Assembly: GCA_964504155.1 (NCBI GenBank)
Contig: CAZDCZ010000005.1
Location: 1 to 53,114 of the forward strand
Source of the DNA: CAZDCZ01 sp964504155
GTDB lineage: Bacteria > Bacteroidota > Bacteroidia > Bacteroidales > UBA12077
Direction: 5' to 3'
DNA: 53,114 nucleotides
Shown: positions 8,144 through 17,024 of the stretch, in pieces
How the letters are laid out: each line of letters opens with the position of its first letter
Numbering within the stretch: position 1 is the stretch's first letter
Made by a program: the position numbers and the translations under genes
The notes under the pieces: model-generated
The model's database searches: none
Told to the model about the DNA's origin: nothing
Seen by the model: only the letters and a program-made list of their open reading frames with translations

Positions 8144-8289
8144 GAATATTGAGTCCACTCCGAAAAGTTGCTAAGCGGTTAACTTTACAAAAAGGCTGAA
8201 AGTTATAAATCTGTACGTCAGTTTGTTATAAATCCGATATGCGGCTATAAATTTGACAACTTTAGTTTTCGGAGTAGTCTCAATATTTG
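8144..8289. repeat. Small inverted-repeat element (MITE-like)
   Basis: AATATTGAG...ACTCCGAAAA at 8144-8166 reappears reverse-complemented at about 8260-8289, where the plus strand reads TTTTCGGAGTAGTCTCAATATT. The arms match at about 20 of 22 positions. The roughly 100 bases between them are non-coding. Size and terminal inverted repeats fit a non-autonomous transposon remnant or a decayed IS end. No parent transposase with these ends is in the window. Confidence 0.5.
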
Positions 8290-9127
8290 AATGTAAACAT
8301 ACAAGATCGATTTGAAGCCTTCAAAAGAAAAATATTATCTTAATAAATAAACTCCACTAAATACGCCCAACACTTTGTTAAACTTGAATTAATGAAAGCT
8401 CGCTTAGAAGTCTTTCAAAATGAAAGTGCAAATATAAGGAGTTGCATTGGTACTATTTATGAAAGAAATGGAGCCTGTTTTATATTTAATTCCATATTTA
8501 ACACTTACAAAACCAGACGATTATATTTTCATCGAAAATGAGCAAAGCGATAGATTCAAACACCTGTCTAACTGGTAAATTAAGGTGTTTACAAAAGCAA
8601 TACCACAGTTAAACAAATACGCATTTGCTAATATGATTAAAAGCATTTCTTAAAAATAGCTAATTCTGGGTAAATATAACATTATGTTAAATAGAAAGTC
8701 AACATTAACCATAAAACACCATATTTCAGCTAAAACGGTTGTAACGCGTGAAGGAAGCTATTCCGTAGTTTTAGAGAATTTACAAAAAGAAGAAATAAAT
8801 TATTGGACAGCGTTGGCAATTATTTTTTAAAATTTATTTTGTAATATTTTACGTAAAAGAAATTTTACAAACAATTTTGGGTTTAGTCGAAGCGGCTATT
8901 TAAAATAATGATTATTTCTGTATAATTTACGAATAACGCAAATCGAAGTGCATTCTAAACCTTAACATAATTTCTGTCGTTCTTGTATAAAAGTCCAAGA
9001 ACTTAAATTATATTAAATACTGCGTATACACAATTTGCTGGTGTTTGTCCTATAATATATATTATGTTAAATAGAATATATTAAATAATAAGGGAGAACA
9101 TTTTTGTCCTCCCTTACTATTTAATTC
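8290..9127. other. Decayed coding DNA without an intact gene
   Basis: Short frames with codon-like composition are interrupted by stops. One is near 8478-8578, reading VLYLIPYLTLTKPDDYIFIENEQ-like (shown in part). Another, at 8684-8830, encodes a 48-residue peptide containing SYSVVLENLQKEEINYWTAL. I do not recognise the parent genes. The second direct-repeat copy lies in the last 200 bases. Confidence 0.4.
8914..9067 (+). repeat. Imperfect direct repeat, copy 2
   Basis: Matches the 7517-7625 repeat: GCAAATCGAAGTGCATTCT at about 8938-8956 and the GCTGG...TGTCCTATAAT block at about 9037-9056, with a longer, different spacer between them. The word ATTATGTTAAATAGAA occurs at 8681 and again at 9061. 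Confidence 0.5.
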
Positions 9128-10288
9128 TTATTCCAATTTTTTAATAATCTCATTATACTTGTCTATCATTTGTAAACGATAATATAAAGTTTTTAATGTA
9201 CTCATAATACTAACATCTTCAGGATGAAGTTCGTAAGCTTTTTCAATATAAGGTAATGATTCTTCAAATCTCTTATCTGCTATTTTTTTTGCTGCGTTAT
9301 ATTTTTTAGCATTTTTTATTTCATTTGCTTTATCGGTTAATGCAACAGCTTCGTTAAAAACCAATACTCCAAGATTATAATGAGCTTCAAAAAGATTATT
9401 GTCTAGTTCAAGGGCTTTTTTATAATACTCTTTCGCTTTTTCTGTTTTACCTAATTTATCGTATAAATGTGCTTCAGCAGAATAATATTGAGCATTAGTT
9501 GGGTCTTTTTCTTTGGCTACTTCTAAATATTTAAATGCTTCATCAACATTATCCGATTCTAATAAATAATAGTTAATTAAAGTAACTAACATATCATTAT
9601 TTCCGGGATATTTTTCGAATCCTTCTTGTAGAGTTTTAATTCCTTGTAAAGTGTCTCCGTTTAACATATAGCATTCTTTTAAAAGAATGAATGTATTGGC
9701 TTCTCCGTAGTTATATTTTTTTGCTTCATTATAATATTTAATAGCATTAGCATAATCCCCACATTTTTGTGCCGATAATGCAGCGTTAAATATCATGGCT
9801 GTATCAATTTCGCCATTATATAAAGGCATTTTTTTAACTTCTAAAGTTTTTTCAAAATATTTATAAGATTTAGCATAGTCTTTTGCATTATATGCATCAA
9901 TTCCAACCTGAGTAATATCATTAGCCATAGTAAATAATTGAGCATTAATGAAATTTTTAATAGTATTTCCTTCATCCATATCAAATGCTATTTTAAAATT
10001 ATCAAAAGCATCGATTAATGGTTGGTCGCTTAATTTCTTAAAATTTTCGTCTTCTGTTTTACTTATTGCTTTATATACCATACCTTTTCCATAGTATGTT
10101 TTAGCCCATAATTTTGTTTCAGGTAATTCTGTAGCTTTATTTACCGATTTAAGAGCTGTGTCAAGTTTAATGCCTTCTTCCGACCAACGAATAGCATTTG
10201 TAACTAAAACTTTGTCGCTACAACTACTAAAAAAAATAGTTATTATAGCTAATGACAGTAAAAAATTGATTTTTGCGAATCGTTTCAT
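9128..10288 (-). CDS. TPR-repeat lipoprotein
   Basis: 386 residues. The N-terminus MKRFAKINFLLSLAIITIFFSSC is a lipoprotein signal with Cys23 as the lipid anchor. The rest is tetratricopeptide repeats, clearest at YAKSYKYFEKTLEVKK, YANAIKYYNEAKKYNYG, AQYYSAEAHLYDKLGKTEKA and NNLFEAHYNLGVLVFNEA. It is probably a periplasmic or outer-membrane-attached scaffold. It follows gyrA on the same strand after 80 bases, but co-function with gyrA is not implied. Its partner is unknown. Confidence 0.85.
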   Translation of the reverse strand: MKRFAKINFLLSLAIITIFFSSCSDKVLVTNAIRWSEEGIKLDTALKSVNKATELPETKLWAKTYYGKGMVYKAISKTEDENFKKLSDQPLIDAFDNFKIAFDMDEGNTIKNFINAQLFTMANDITQVGIDAYNAKDYAKSYKYFEKTLEVKKMPLYNGEIDTAMIFNAALSAQKCGDYANAIKYYNEAKKYNYGEANTFILLKECYMLNGDTLQGIKTLQEGFEKYPGNNDMLVTLINYYLLESDNVDEAFKYLEVAKEKDPTNAQYYSAEAHLYDKLGKTEKAKEYYKKALELDNNLFEAHYNLGVLVFNEAVALTDKANEIKNAKKYNAAKKIADKRFEESLPYIEKAYELHPEDVSIMSTLKTLYYRLQMIDKYNEIIKKLE

Positions 10289-10368
10289 TGTTATTATTTT
10301 TTGTTATTAAATTTTATTTTTTCCAAAAATAGAATAATTATTGCAACAGTTCAAATACTTAGTAATAT

Positions 10369-12894
10369 TTATTCTAAATTATTATCTGTTGTTTCTTCGT
10401 TATTATTATTATCTGTTGTTTTTTCGTTTTCGATATTAATAATTTCTTCATCTTCATCGTCGCTAACATGAGTAACAGCAGCTATTGAATCATTTTTTTT
10501 GAGATTTATAAGTTTAACTCCCTGTGTAGCTCTACCTGTAATTCTAATATCAGCTATTTTCAATCGAATAGTAATTCCCGAACGGTTGATGATCATTATT
10601 TGACTCGATTCAGAAACTCCTTTGATAGCAATTAATTTTCCGGTTTTTTCATTAATATTAAATGTTTTAACGCCTTTACCTCCGCGTTTTATTGTTCGAT
10701 AAGCGTCTGTATTAGAGCGTTTTCCATATCCGTTTTCTGAAACAACAAGTATTTCGTCATCAATATCTTCTACCCATACCATGCCAATAACTTCGTCGTT
10801 TTCGTAACTTAATGTTATTCCACGAACACCTGTTCCTGTTCTTCCAATAGATCTTACATCTTTCTCGTTAAAACGAACAGCCTTTCCTTCACGAGATGCT
10901 ATAATAATATCGCTTTTCCCATTTGTAAGTTTGGCTTCTATTAACGAATCTCCTTCGCGTATTGTAATTGCATTAACGCCATTTTGTCGTGGACGAGAAT
11001 ATTGCTCTAAAGCAGTTTTTTTAACTACTCCTTTTTTAGAACACATAATAATGTAATTATTTTTTATATATTCATCATCATTAAGGTTTTTAACATTAAT
11101 GTATGCTTTAACTTTATCGTCTGATGCAATATTTAAGACATTTTGAATTGCACGACCTTTTGATGTTCGAGAGCCTTCAGGTATGTCGTAAACTTTTAGC
11201 CAAAAACATTTTCCTTGTTCTGTAAAGAATAGCATTGTATTATGCATAGAAGCAACATACATATGTTCTATAAAGTCTTTATCGCGAGTTGTACTTCCTT
11301 TAGAACCAACCCCTCCTCTATGCTGTGCTTTGAATTCGGAAAGCTTTGTTCTTTTTAAATATCCTAAATGCGATATTGTTATTACTACATCTTCATCAGC
11401 ATAGAAATCTTCCGGATTAAATTCTCCTTCATCTGGAACAATATCTGTTCTTCTTTCGTCTCCAAATTTTTCTTTTATTTCAATCAGCTCATCTTTAACA
11501 ACTTGCATTCTCAGAGAAATATCACTTAGAATATCTCTTAGATGAGCAATTAGTTTTTGCAATTCTGTATATTCGTCTTTAATTTTATCGCGTTCGAGAC
11601 CTGTGAGTTTTTGCAAACGCATATCAAGAATAGCTTTTGCTTGCAAGTCTGAAAGATTAAAATTTGACATAAGTCCATTCCTGGCTTCTTCCGGTGTTTT
11701 TGATGCACGAATAAGCTTAATTACTTCGTCAATATTGTCTAAAGCAATTAATAATCCTTTGAGTATATGAGACTTTTTTTCTGCTTGATTAAGTTCGAAT
11801 TGAGTTCTTCGTGTAACAACTTCGTGACGATGTTCTGCAAATTTCGAAATAATTTGTTTTAAATTAAGTAATCTTGGTCGACCTTTTACAAGGGCAATAT
11901 TGTTTACATTAAAAGTAGATTGTAATTGTGTGTATTTGAATAACTTATTTAAAACAACATTGGCTATAGCATCTCTTTTTAAATCGTAAACAATACGCAT
12001 ACCATTACGATCCGATTCATCATTCAAATTTGAAATACCATCGATTTTTTTATCGTTAATTAAATCGGCCGTTTTTTTAATCATATCGGCCTTATTTACC
12101 ATATATGGTATTTCTGTAACGATTAATCTTTCTCTCCCTGCAGAAGTTGTTTCTATTTCGGTTTTAGCTCTAAGAACAATTCGACCTCTACCTGTAAGAA
12201 AAGCATCTTTACATCCCTGAAAACCATATATAATACCTCCTGTCGGGAAATCCGGAGCTTTTAGAATGTCAGCTAGATCTTCTATCTCAATATCGTTATT
12301 ATTTATATAAGCTATTATTGCATCTATTGAGTCTGATAAGTTATGTGGAGGCATATTGGTAGCCATCCCTACTGCAATACCCGAAGCTCCATTAATTAAA
12401 AGCGTAGGAACTCTGGTTGGTAATACTGTTGGTTCTTTTAGTGTATCATCAAAATTTAATTTAAAATCAACAGTATCTTTCTCTAAATCGCGTAATGTTT
12501 CTTCTGAAATTTTTCTTAGTTTAGCCTCTGTATATCGCATTGCTGCAGGGCTGTCGCCGTCAACTGAACCGAAATTTCCTTGTCCGTTTACTAGCATATA
12601 TCGTAACGACCATGGTTGAGCCATTCTTACCATTGCTTCATATACCGAAGAATCGCCGTGTGGATGGTATTTACCTAACACCTCTCCTACAATTCTTGCA
12701 GATTTTTTAAATGGTTTGTTTGAGTATGTTCCTAATTCCGACATCCCGAATAACACTCTTCTATGTACAGGCTTTAATCCATCTCGCACATCAGGAAGTG
12801 CTCTTGATACAATTACCGACATTGAATAATCAATGTAGGACGATTTCATCTCCTCTTCAATATTTACTTTTATTATTTTTTCTCCTTCAGCCAT
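10369..12894 (-). CDS. gyrA: DNA gyrase subunit A
   Basis: 841 residues, full length. The N-terminal breakage-reunion domain contains the catalytic Tyr121 in AAMRYTEAKL. The quinolone region reads HPHGDSSVYE, so the position equivalent to E. coli Ser83 is Ser (the usual sensitive form) and that equivalent to Asp87 is Glu. The C-terminal DNA-wrapping domain carries the GyrA box as QHRGGVG, followed by blade repeats. It ends in an Asp/Glu/Asn/Thr-rich acidic tail of about 40 residues. With GyrB (outside the window) it introduces negative supercoils using ATP. Confidence 0.98.
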   Translation of the reverse strand: MAEGEKIIKVNIEEEMKSSYIDYSMSVIVSRALPDVRDGLKPVHRRVLFGMSELGTYSNKPFKKSARIVGEVLGKYHPHGDSSVYEAMVRMAQPWSLRYMLVNGQGNFGSVDGDSPAAMRYTEAKLRKISEETLRDLEKDTVDFKLNFDDTLKEPTVLPTRVPTLLINGASGIAVGMATNMPPHNLSDSIDAIIAYINNNDIEIEDLADILKAPDFPTGGIIYGFQGCKDAFLTGRGRIVLRAKTEIETTSAGRERLIVTEIPYMVNKADMIKKTADLINDKKIDGISNLNDESDRNGMRIVYDLKRDAIANVVLNKLFKYTQLQSTFNVNNIALVKGRPRLLNLKQIISKFAEHRHEVVTRRTQFELNQAEKKSHILKGLLIALDNIDEVIKLIRASKTPEEARNGLMSNFNLSDLQAKAILDMRLQKLTGLERDKIKDEYTELQKLIAHLRDILSDISLRMQVVKDELIEIKEKFGDERRTDIVPDEGEFNPEDFYADEDVVITISHLGYLKRTKLSEFKAQHRGGVGSKGSTTRDKDFIEHMYVASMHNTMLFFTEQGKCFWLKVYDIPEGSRTSKGRAIQNVLNIASDDKVKAYINVKNLNDDEYIKNNYIIMCSKKGVVKKTALEQYSRPRQNGVNAITIREGDSLIEAKLTNGKSDIIIASREGKAVRFNEKDVRSIGRTGTGVRGITLSYENDEVIGMVWVEDIDDEILVVSENGYGKRSNTDAYRTIKRGGKGVKTFNINEKTGKLIAIKGVSESSQIMIINRSGITIRLKIADIRITGRATQGVKLINLKKNDSIAAVTHVSDDEDEEIINIENEKTTDNNNNEETTDNNLE

Positions 12895-13211
12895 ATATTT
12901 GTAACTTTTATAATATCTGTTTAGAACAAAATATTGTTTTTAAAAACTACTAAATTAATTATTTATTATCGAACTTCTATAAGATTTGGGGATGATTTAT
13001 TAACAGTTTTAATTTATTTTTATGGAAATTAAAATTTGATAATCTTAATGTGGTATTATTTGTTGAATATCAAGGAGTTAAGGCTTGTGTTGTTTTGTGT
13101 ATTGAAATTGCTTATTATTAATATTTTTATATATTTTTTATGATTTTCTATCAATACATTAAATATTACTAATATTGGTTTTAACAGAATTCAAATATTG
13201 AACTTTTAATA
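12895..13211. other. AT-rich intergenic region upstream of gyrA
   Basis: About 320 bases between the gyrA start and the end of arfB on the same strand. It should hold the gyrA promoter. I see no open frame, hairpin or repeat in it. Confidence 0.4.
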
Positions 13212-13625
13212 TTAATATTGCTTCTTACGTGAAATTTTTTTTTCTGATTTAATACGTTTTTTTAATAGTCTTTTTTCTTTAGAACTTCTAGTTGGTTTTG
13301 TTGTTTTTCGTTTTTTTTGTCTTTTTAAAGATGTATTAATCAGACTAATAAAAATAGTTATTGTATTATTCTTATTTTTCAACTGACTTCTTTCAGTATC
13401 GCTTGTAATAATTAATTCTTTATTCTTCGATATTCTATTTGCTGATTTATACAGAATAATTTGTTTTTGTTCATTATTTAATGCTTTCGATTTAGGAATA
13501 TTAAATCGTAATTCAACTTTTGTTGATCTCCTATTAACATTCTGCCCTCCTTTTCCACTGCTGCTTGTAGCTGAAAACTCTAGTTCGTCGATTAATTTTT
13601 CAATACTAGTCTTATTTATATTCAT
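13212..13625 (-). CDS. arfB: Alternative ribosome-rescue factor ArfB (peptidyl-tRNA hydrolase)
   Basis: 137 residues. The GGQ motif is at residues 26-28 within SSGKGGQNVNRRSTKVELRF, as in release factors. The C-terminus is a basic, Lys/Arg-rich tail (KRQKKRKTTKPTRSSKEKRL) of the kind ArfB inserts into the empty mRNA channel. It releases nascent chains from ribosomes stalled without a stop codon. The length is typical. It is divergent from the next gene, with 65 bases between the starts. Confidence 0.95.
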   Translation of the reverse strand: MNINKTSIEKLIDELEFSATSSSGKGGQNVNRRSTKVELRFNIPKSKALNNEQKQIILYKSANRISKNKELIITSDTERSQLKNKNNTITIFISLINTSLKRQKKRKTTKPTRSSKEKRLLKKRIKSEKKISRKKQY

Positions 13626-13690
13626 ATATATTTATATTATCTTTATCCATATAAATGGTATTCAAATTTATTAATTAAATTAAGTAAAAA

Positions 13691-14788
13691 ATGTATTGTA
13701 TGAAAATTTTAAAGAAAATTGAATTAAGTATTTTTTATCGATTAAATAAAATAATTATTTTTATTTGTTTTCTGCTTTTTCAAAACATTACAAATGCACA
13801 GAAGTTAATAATCAATCAAGAAATTAATTTGTTTGATTTTAATACATATTTATTTTATACATCTTCTGAATTAGCTAATAATAATCCTTATAATATTGGT
13901 AAATACGGAGGACAGAATTTATTCGATAAAGATAAGCAAACATGTTGGGCAGAAGGTGTTAAAGGAGATGGTGTTGGAGAATACATATTTATGGTAATTT
14001 CTAAAAATACTAAAGCTATTTCATTTATTAATGGATATGCAAAAAGTACTGAAATATATTATAAAAATAATAGAGTAAAAGATGTAGAAATTTCTTTATT
14101 TGCAGGCTATAATGAAGAAGGTCATGTAACAGAATTATATTCGTTTTATAATATATTTCCTATTACAAAACCCGTAGTTTACAGTTTAAATGATGATATT
14201 AATAGTCAGAAAATACAAACCTTATGGAATTGGGATGATATTATTGAAAAAGAAAAGAAAATATTTGAAAATCACTATAAAAGTAAGAAAAATGTAATAA
14301 AAAATTATTTTGTTAAAATTGTAATTTTAAGTGTTTATCATGGTTCTAAATACGATGATACATGTATTTCGGAAATAAATACATTAATAAAGAGTAATTT
14401 GTTATTATCATACAAATCTATTGATGTTAATGATGATGAAAATATTGTTTTTGGTATAAATAATGATACAAAAGATATTTTATTATCAGATACCAATTCA
14501 ATATTTCAGATTTTAGATAATACTCCGGATAATAATTGGATTATTTTATCTGTTTTACCTGCAAATGTTTCGTATGGAAGAGTAGAAACGCAAACTGTGT
14601 TATTTAATGTCCCACACAAAAAAATAATAAATTTTAATGATTTTATGCCTTTAGTACAAGATATCTATAACTTTGAGATTATTGAAAATGAAGTTTACAT
14701 TAATGTACTCAAGAAAAATGCTTTAGATATAGAAAGAGTATCAGTAAAAGAAATAGAGAATAAATATTTAATAGAAAATAAGCAATAA
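13691..14788 (+). CDS. Secreted protein with NADase-type glycan-binding domain
   Basis: 365 residues with an N-terminal signal sequence (hydrophobic IIIFICFLLF, then NAQ); a Met at 13700 is an alternative start. Residues of about 50-150 (NPYNIGKYGGQNLFDKDKQT, WAEGVKGDGVGEYIFM, then NGYAKS and VKDVEISLFAGYN) match the discoidin-like NADase-type glycan-binding domain seen in many Bacteroidota exported proteins. The C-terminal half has no domain I recognise, and no catalytic NADase part is visible. It probably binds carbohydrate in the periplasm or at the cell surface. The next gene is the GH16-like protein, which may be only a coincidence. Confidence 0.68.
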   Translation: MYCMKILKKIELSIFYRLNKIIIFICFLLFQNITNAQKLIINQEINLFDFNTYLFYTSSELANNNPYNIGKYGGQNLFDKDKQTCWAEGVKGDGVGEYIFMVISKNTKAISFINGYAKSTEIYYKNNRVKDVEISLFAGYNEEGHVTELYSFYNIFPITKPVVYSLNDDINSQKIQTLWNWDDIIEKEKKIFENHYKSKKNVIKNYFVKIVILSVYHGSKYDDTCISEINTLIKSNLLLSYKSIDVNDDENIVFGINNDTKDILLSDTNSIFQILDNTPDNNWIILSVLPANVSYGRVETQTVLFNVPHKKIINFNDFMPLVQDIYNFEIIENEVYINVLKKNALDIERVSVKEIENKYLIENKQ

Positions 14789-14886
14789 ATTATGCGATAA
14801 TTTTGTTTTAAAACAATAGTTATTTCTATGATTTATATATTTTTCTTATCTTTATCCGTCGGCAATAGAATAAAATAGATAAAAGC

Positions 14887-16971
14887 ATGAATAATAAATA
14901 TTTGAAATCAAGATTTTTAATATTTTCTTCTTTAGGTAAAATAAGTAAAACTTCTAATTTGGAAGAAAGAGAAGTTGCTTTACGTAAAGAATATGAAGAA
15001 TTCTCTACGTATAAAGAATCAGAAGAGTTTGATCATTTTATTAAATTAGAAGATTTTGTTAACTCTGATGAATTTCAGGAAATAAAAAAGAATATTAATT
15101 CTCAAAAATATAAAGATACTTCCGATTATATAAAAGAGTTAGAATATAATAGATTAAAAAAATCTAAATCAATAAGAACATATTATCAAGTTAAAGATTC
15201 TAAACTGCTGCAAGATTATAAAGTGTTTAAAGAGTCTGACACTCTTGCTAAATTTCAACAATTTGATTCTTTTTTTTCATCTGATAATTTTGTTGATTTT
15301 AAAAAAACACTAATCAACGAGAAAAAAGAAAAGACTCTTGAATATAAAAACGAGATAAAAAAATATCAGAATCTAAAGAAAAAATATAATTGGTTTTTCA
15401 AGTTCAGCGAATCGAAACAATTTGATGAGTTTAAAAAGTTTGAACAATCGGAAAAATTAAGTTATTATATAGAATTAGAAGACTATATTAACAAGCTTGA
15501 TTTAAGGCGTTTGAAAGAAGAAATTCAAAATAAAAAGCAAGAGAAAATAGATGAATTAAATAATATTAATTCAAAACTTAAAGAATTAAGAAAACAAGCT
15601 AAAAAAACCAAAAAAGGAGAAGAATTCTCTAATAAAGATGAATTACTAGAACTAAATAAATTAATAAAATCAGGAATACTAAAAAAAGAAATCAAGAAAA
15701 GAAATTTCGAAAATACCAGTGAATACGAAAAAATAGAAGAATTCAAAAAACTAAAGAAATCAAGTGAGATTAAAAAATACTATAAATTTAAAAATTCAGA
15801 AAAATTTAAAAATTACCTAGAACTTAACGAATCGCAAGAAATTAGTGAGTACTTAGAATTGGATTATTTTATTAATTCGAAAGAATTTGATGAAAAAATA
15901 AAATCAATTAAAGAAATAAATTTCGAGAATACCGAAGAATATAAACAACTTATCGAATATAAAGAATTAAAAAAATCATCGGAAATAAAACAATATTTTA
16001 AATTTATAAATTCAATTAAGTTTAAGATATATAGTAATTTAGAAGGTTCAGATGAAATAAGTAAGTTTGAAGAGGTAGAAAAGTACATTAATTCCGAAAA
16101 ATTTATTGAGCAAAAGAAATATATGCTTACAAAAAATAAATTTATATTATCGGAAGAGTATAAACAACTTGTTGAATATAATGACTTAAATAAATCGGGG
16201 AAAATAAAATGGTATCATAAATTAGTAAAATCTAACAAGTTTGACGAATTACTTAAATGGAAAGAAACCTTTTCTGACGAATTTAATTCAAAGACATTAG
16301 ATTCAGAAAAGTGGCTTACCTCCTATTTTTGGGGCGAGACATTATTAAACGATAGTTATGTTCAGGCTAACGATAAACATTTTTATACTAAAGGGAAAAA
16401 TATAAGTATTGACGATAGTGTTTTATCGATTTCGACACGAGAGGAAAGTGCTGAAGGAAAAATGTGGCATCCTCTACATGGGTTTGTTCCTAAGAAATTT
16501 GATTATACCACCGGCATAATTAATACCGGGCAAAGTTTTCGACAAAAATATGGTTTATTTAAAGCTAAGGTTAGAGTAAGTCATAATTATCCTGTATTTC
16601 ATGCGTTTTGGTTATTAGGCGACAAGAAAGTTCCGGAGATAGATGTATTTAAGTATCATGCTAAATCAAAATCGAAAATTCAAGTAGGTAATTATTGGGG
16701 AAATTCTTTTAACGAAAAGGAAATTGATAAAAAAATATCGAATATTAAAGGAAAAAATTTCTCGGATGATTATTATATTTATTCAATAGAATGGTCGCCG
16801 GAAAGAATTGTGTGGAGAATTAACGATGTTGTTGTTTCTGAACAATGTAATGGCGTGCCGCAAGAAGCTATGTATATTGTATTTTCTTCCGGAATAAATA
16901 AAAATTTAAATAATGGAACATTACCTGCTAAAATGGATATTGATTGGGTAAGAGTTTATCAAAAAGAATAA
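14887..16971 (+). CDS. Cytosolic alpha-helical repeat protein with C-terminal GH16-like domain
   Basis: 694 residues. There is no signal peptide. Residues of about 20-460 are a very Lys/Glu-rich helical region. It is made of about four full and two partial copies of a roughly 70-residue unit of the form EYKxLKKSxEIKxYxKFxNS...LExYINSxEF. A coiled-coil stretch splits the third and fourth copies. Residues of about 462-694 resemble glycoside hydrolase family 16 (FSDEFN, FHAFWLLGD, SIEWSPERIVWRIND, DIDWVRVYQ). The catalytic motif, normally ExDxxE, reads E584-I-D586-V-F-K589: the nucleophile and helper Asp are present but the acid/base Glu is Lys. It may bind rather than cut glucans, and a cytosolic location is unusual. 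Confidence 0.8.
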   Translation: MNNKYLKSRFLIFSSLGKISKTSNLEEREVALRKEYEEFSTYKESEEFDHFIKLEDFVNSDEFQEIKKNINSQKYKDTSDYIKELEYNRLKKSKSIRTYYQVKDSKLLQDYKVFKESDTLAKFQQFDSFFSSDNFVDFKKTLINEKKEKTLEYKNEIKKYQNLKKKYNWFFKFSESKQFDEFKKFEQSEKLSYYIELEDYINKLDLRRLKEEIQNKKQEKIDELNNINSKLKELRKQAKKTKKGEEFSNKDELLELNKLIKSGILKKEIKKRNFENTSEYEKIEEFKKLKKSSEIKKYYKFKNSEKFKNYLELNESQEISEYLELDYFINSKEFDEKIKSIKEINFENTEEYKQLIEYKELKKSSEIKQYFKFINSIKFKIYSNLEGSDEISKFEEVEKYINSEKFIEQKKYMLTKNKFILSEEYKQLVEYNDLNKSGKIKWYHKLVKSNKFDELLKWKETFSDEFNSKTLDSEKWLTSYFWGETLLNDSYVQANDKHFYTKGKNISIDDSVLSISTREESAEGKMWHPLHGFVPKKFDYTTGIINTGQSFRQKYGLFKAKVRVSHNYPVFHAFWLLGDKKVPEIDVFKYHAKSKSKIQVGNYWGNSFNEKEIDKKISNIKGKNFSDDYYIYSIEWSPERIVWRINDVVVSEQCNGVPQEAMYIVFSSGINKNLNNGTLPAKMDIDWVRVYQKE

Positions 16972-16980
16972 AAAAATAAC

Positions 16981-16988
16981 TAATTTTG
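16981..16988 (+). promoter_or_regulatory. Possible Bacteroidota -7 box before clpC
   Basis: TAATTTTG fits the Bacteroidota sigma-A -7 consensus TAnnTTTG and sits 37 bases before the clpC ATG. I find no good TTG -33 partner at the usual distance, so this is tentative. Confidence 0.3.
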
Positions 16989-17024
16989 CAAATTGATTTT
17001 TTAAAAACAATAATATTTTTTTAC

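Noticed and set aside
8364..8370. GCCCAAC as a second attC R'' core.
   Set aside because: No arms complementary to its downstream flank and no GTTRRRY partner; it lies in decayed coding DNA.
12356..12953. Plus-strand open frames over gyrA.
   Set aside because: Shadows of gyrA; no domain signature.
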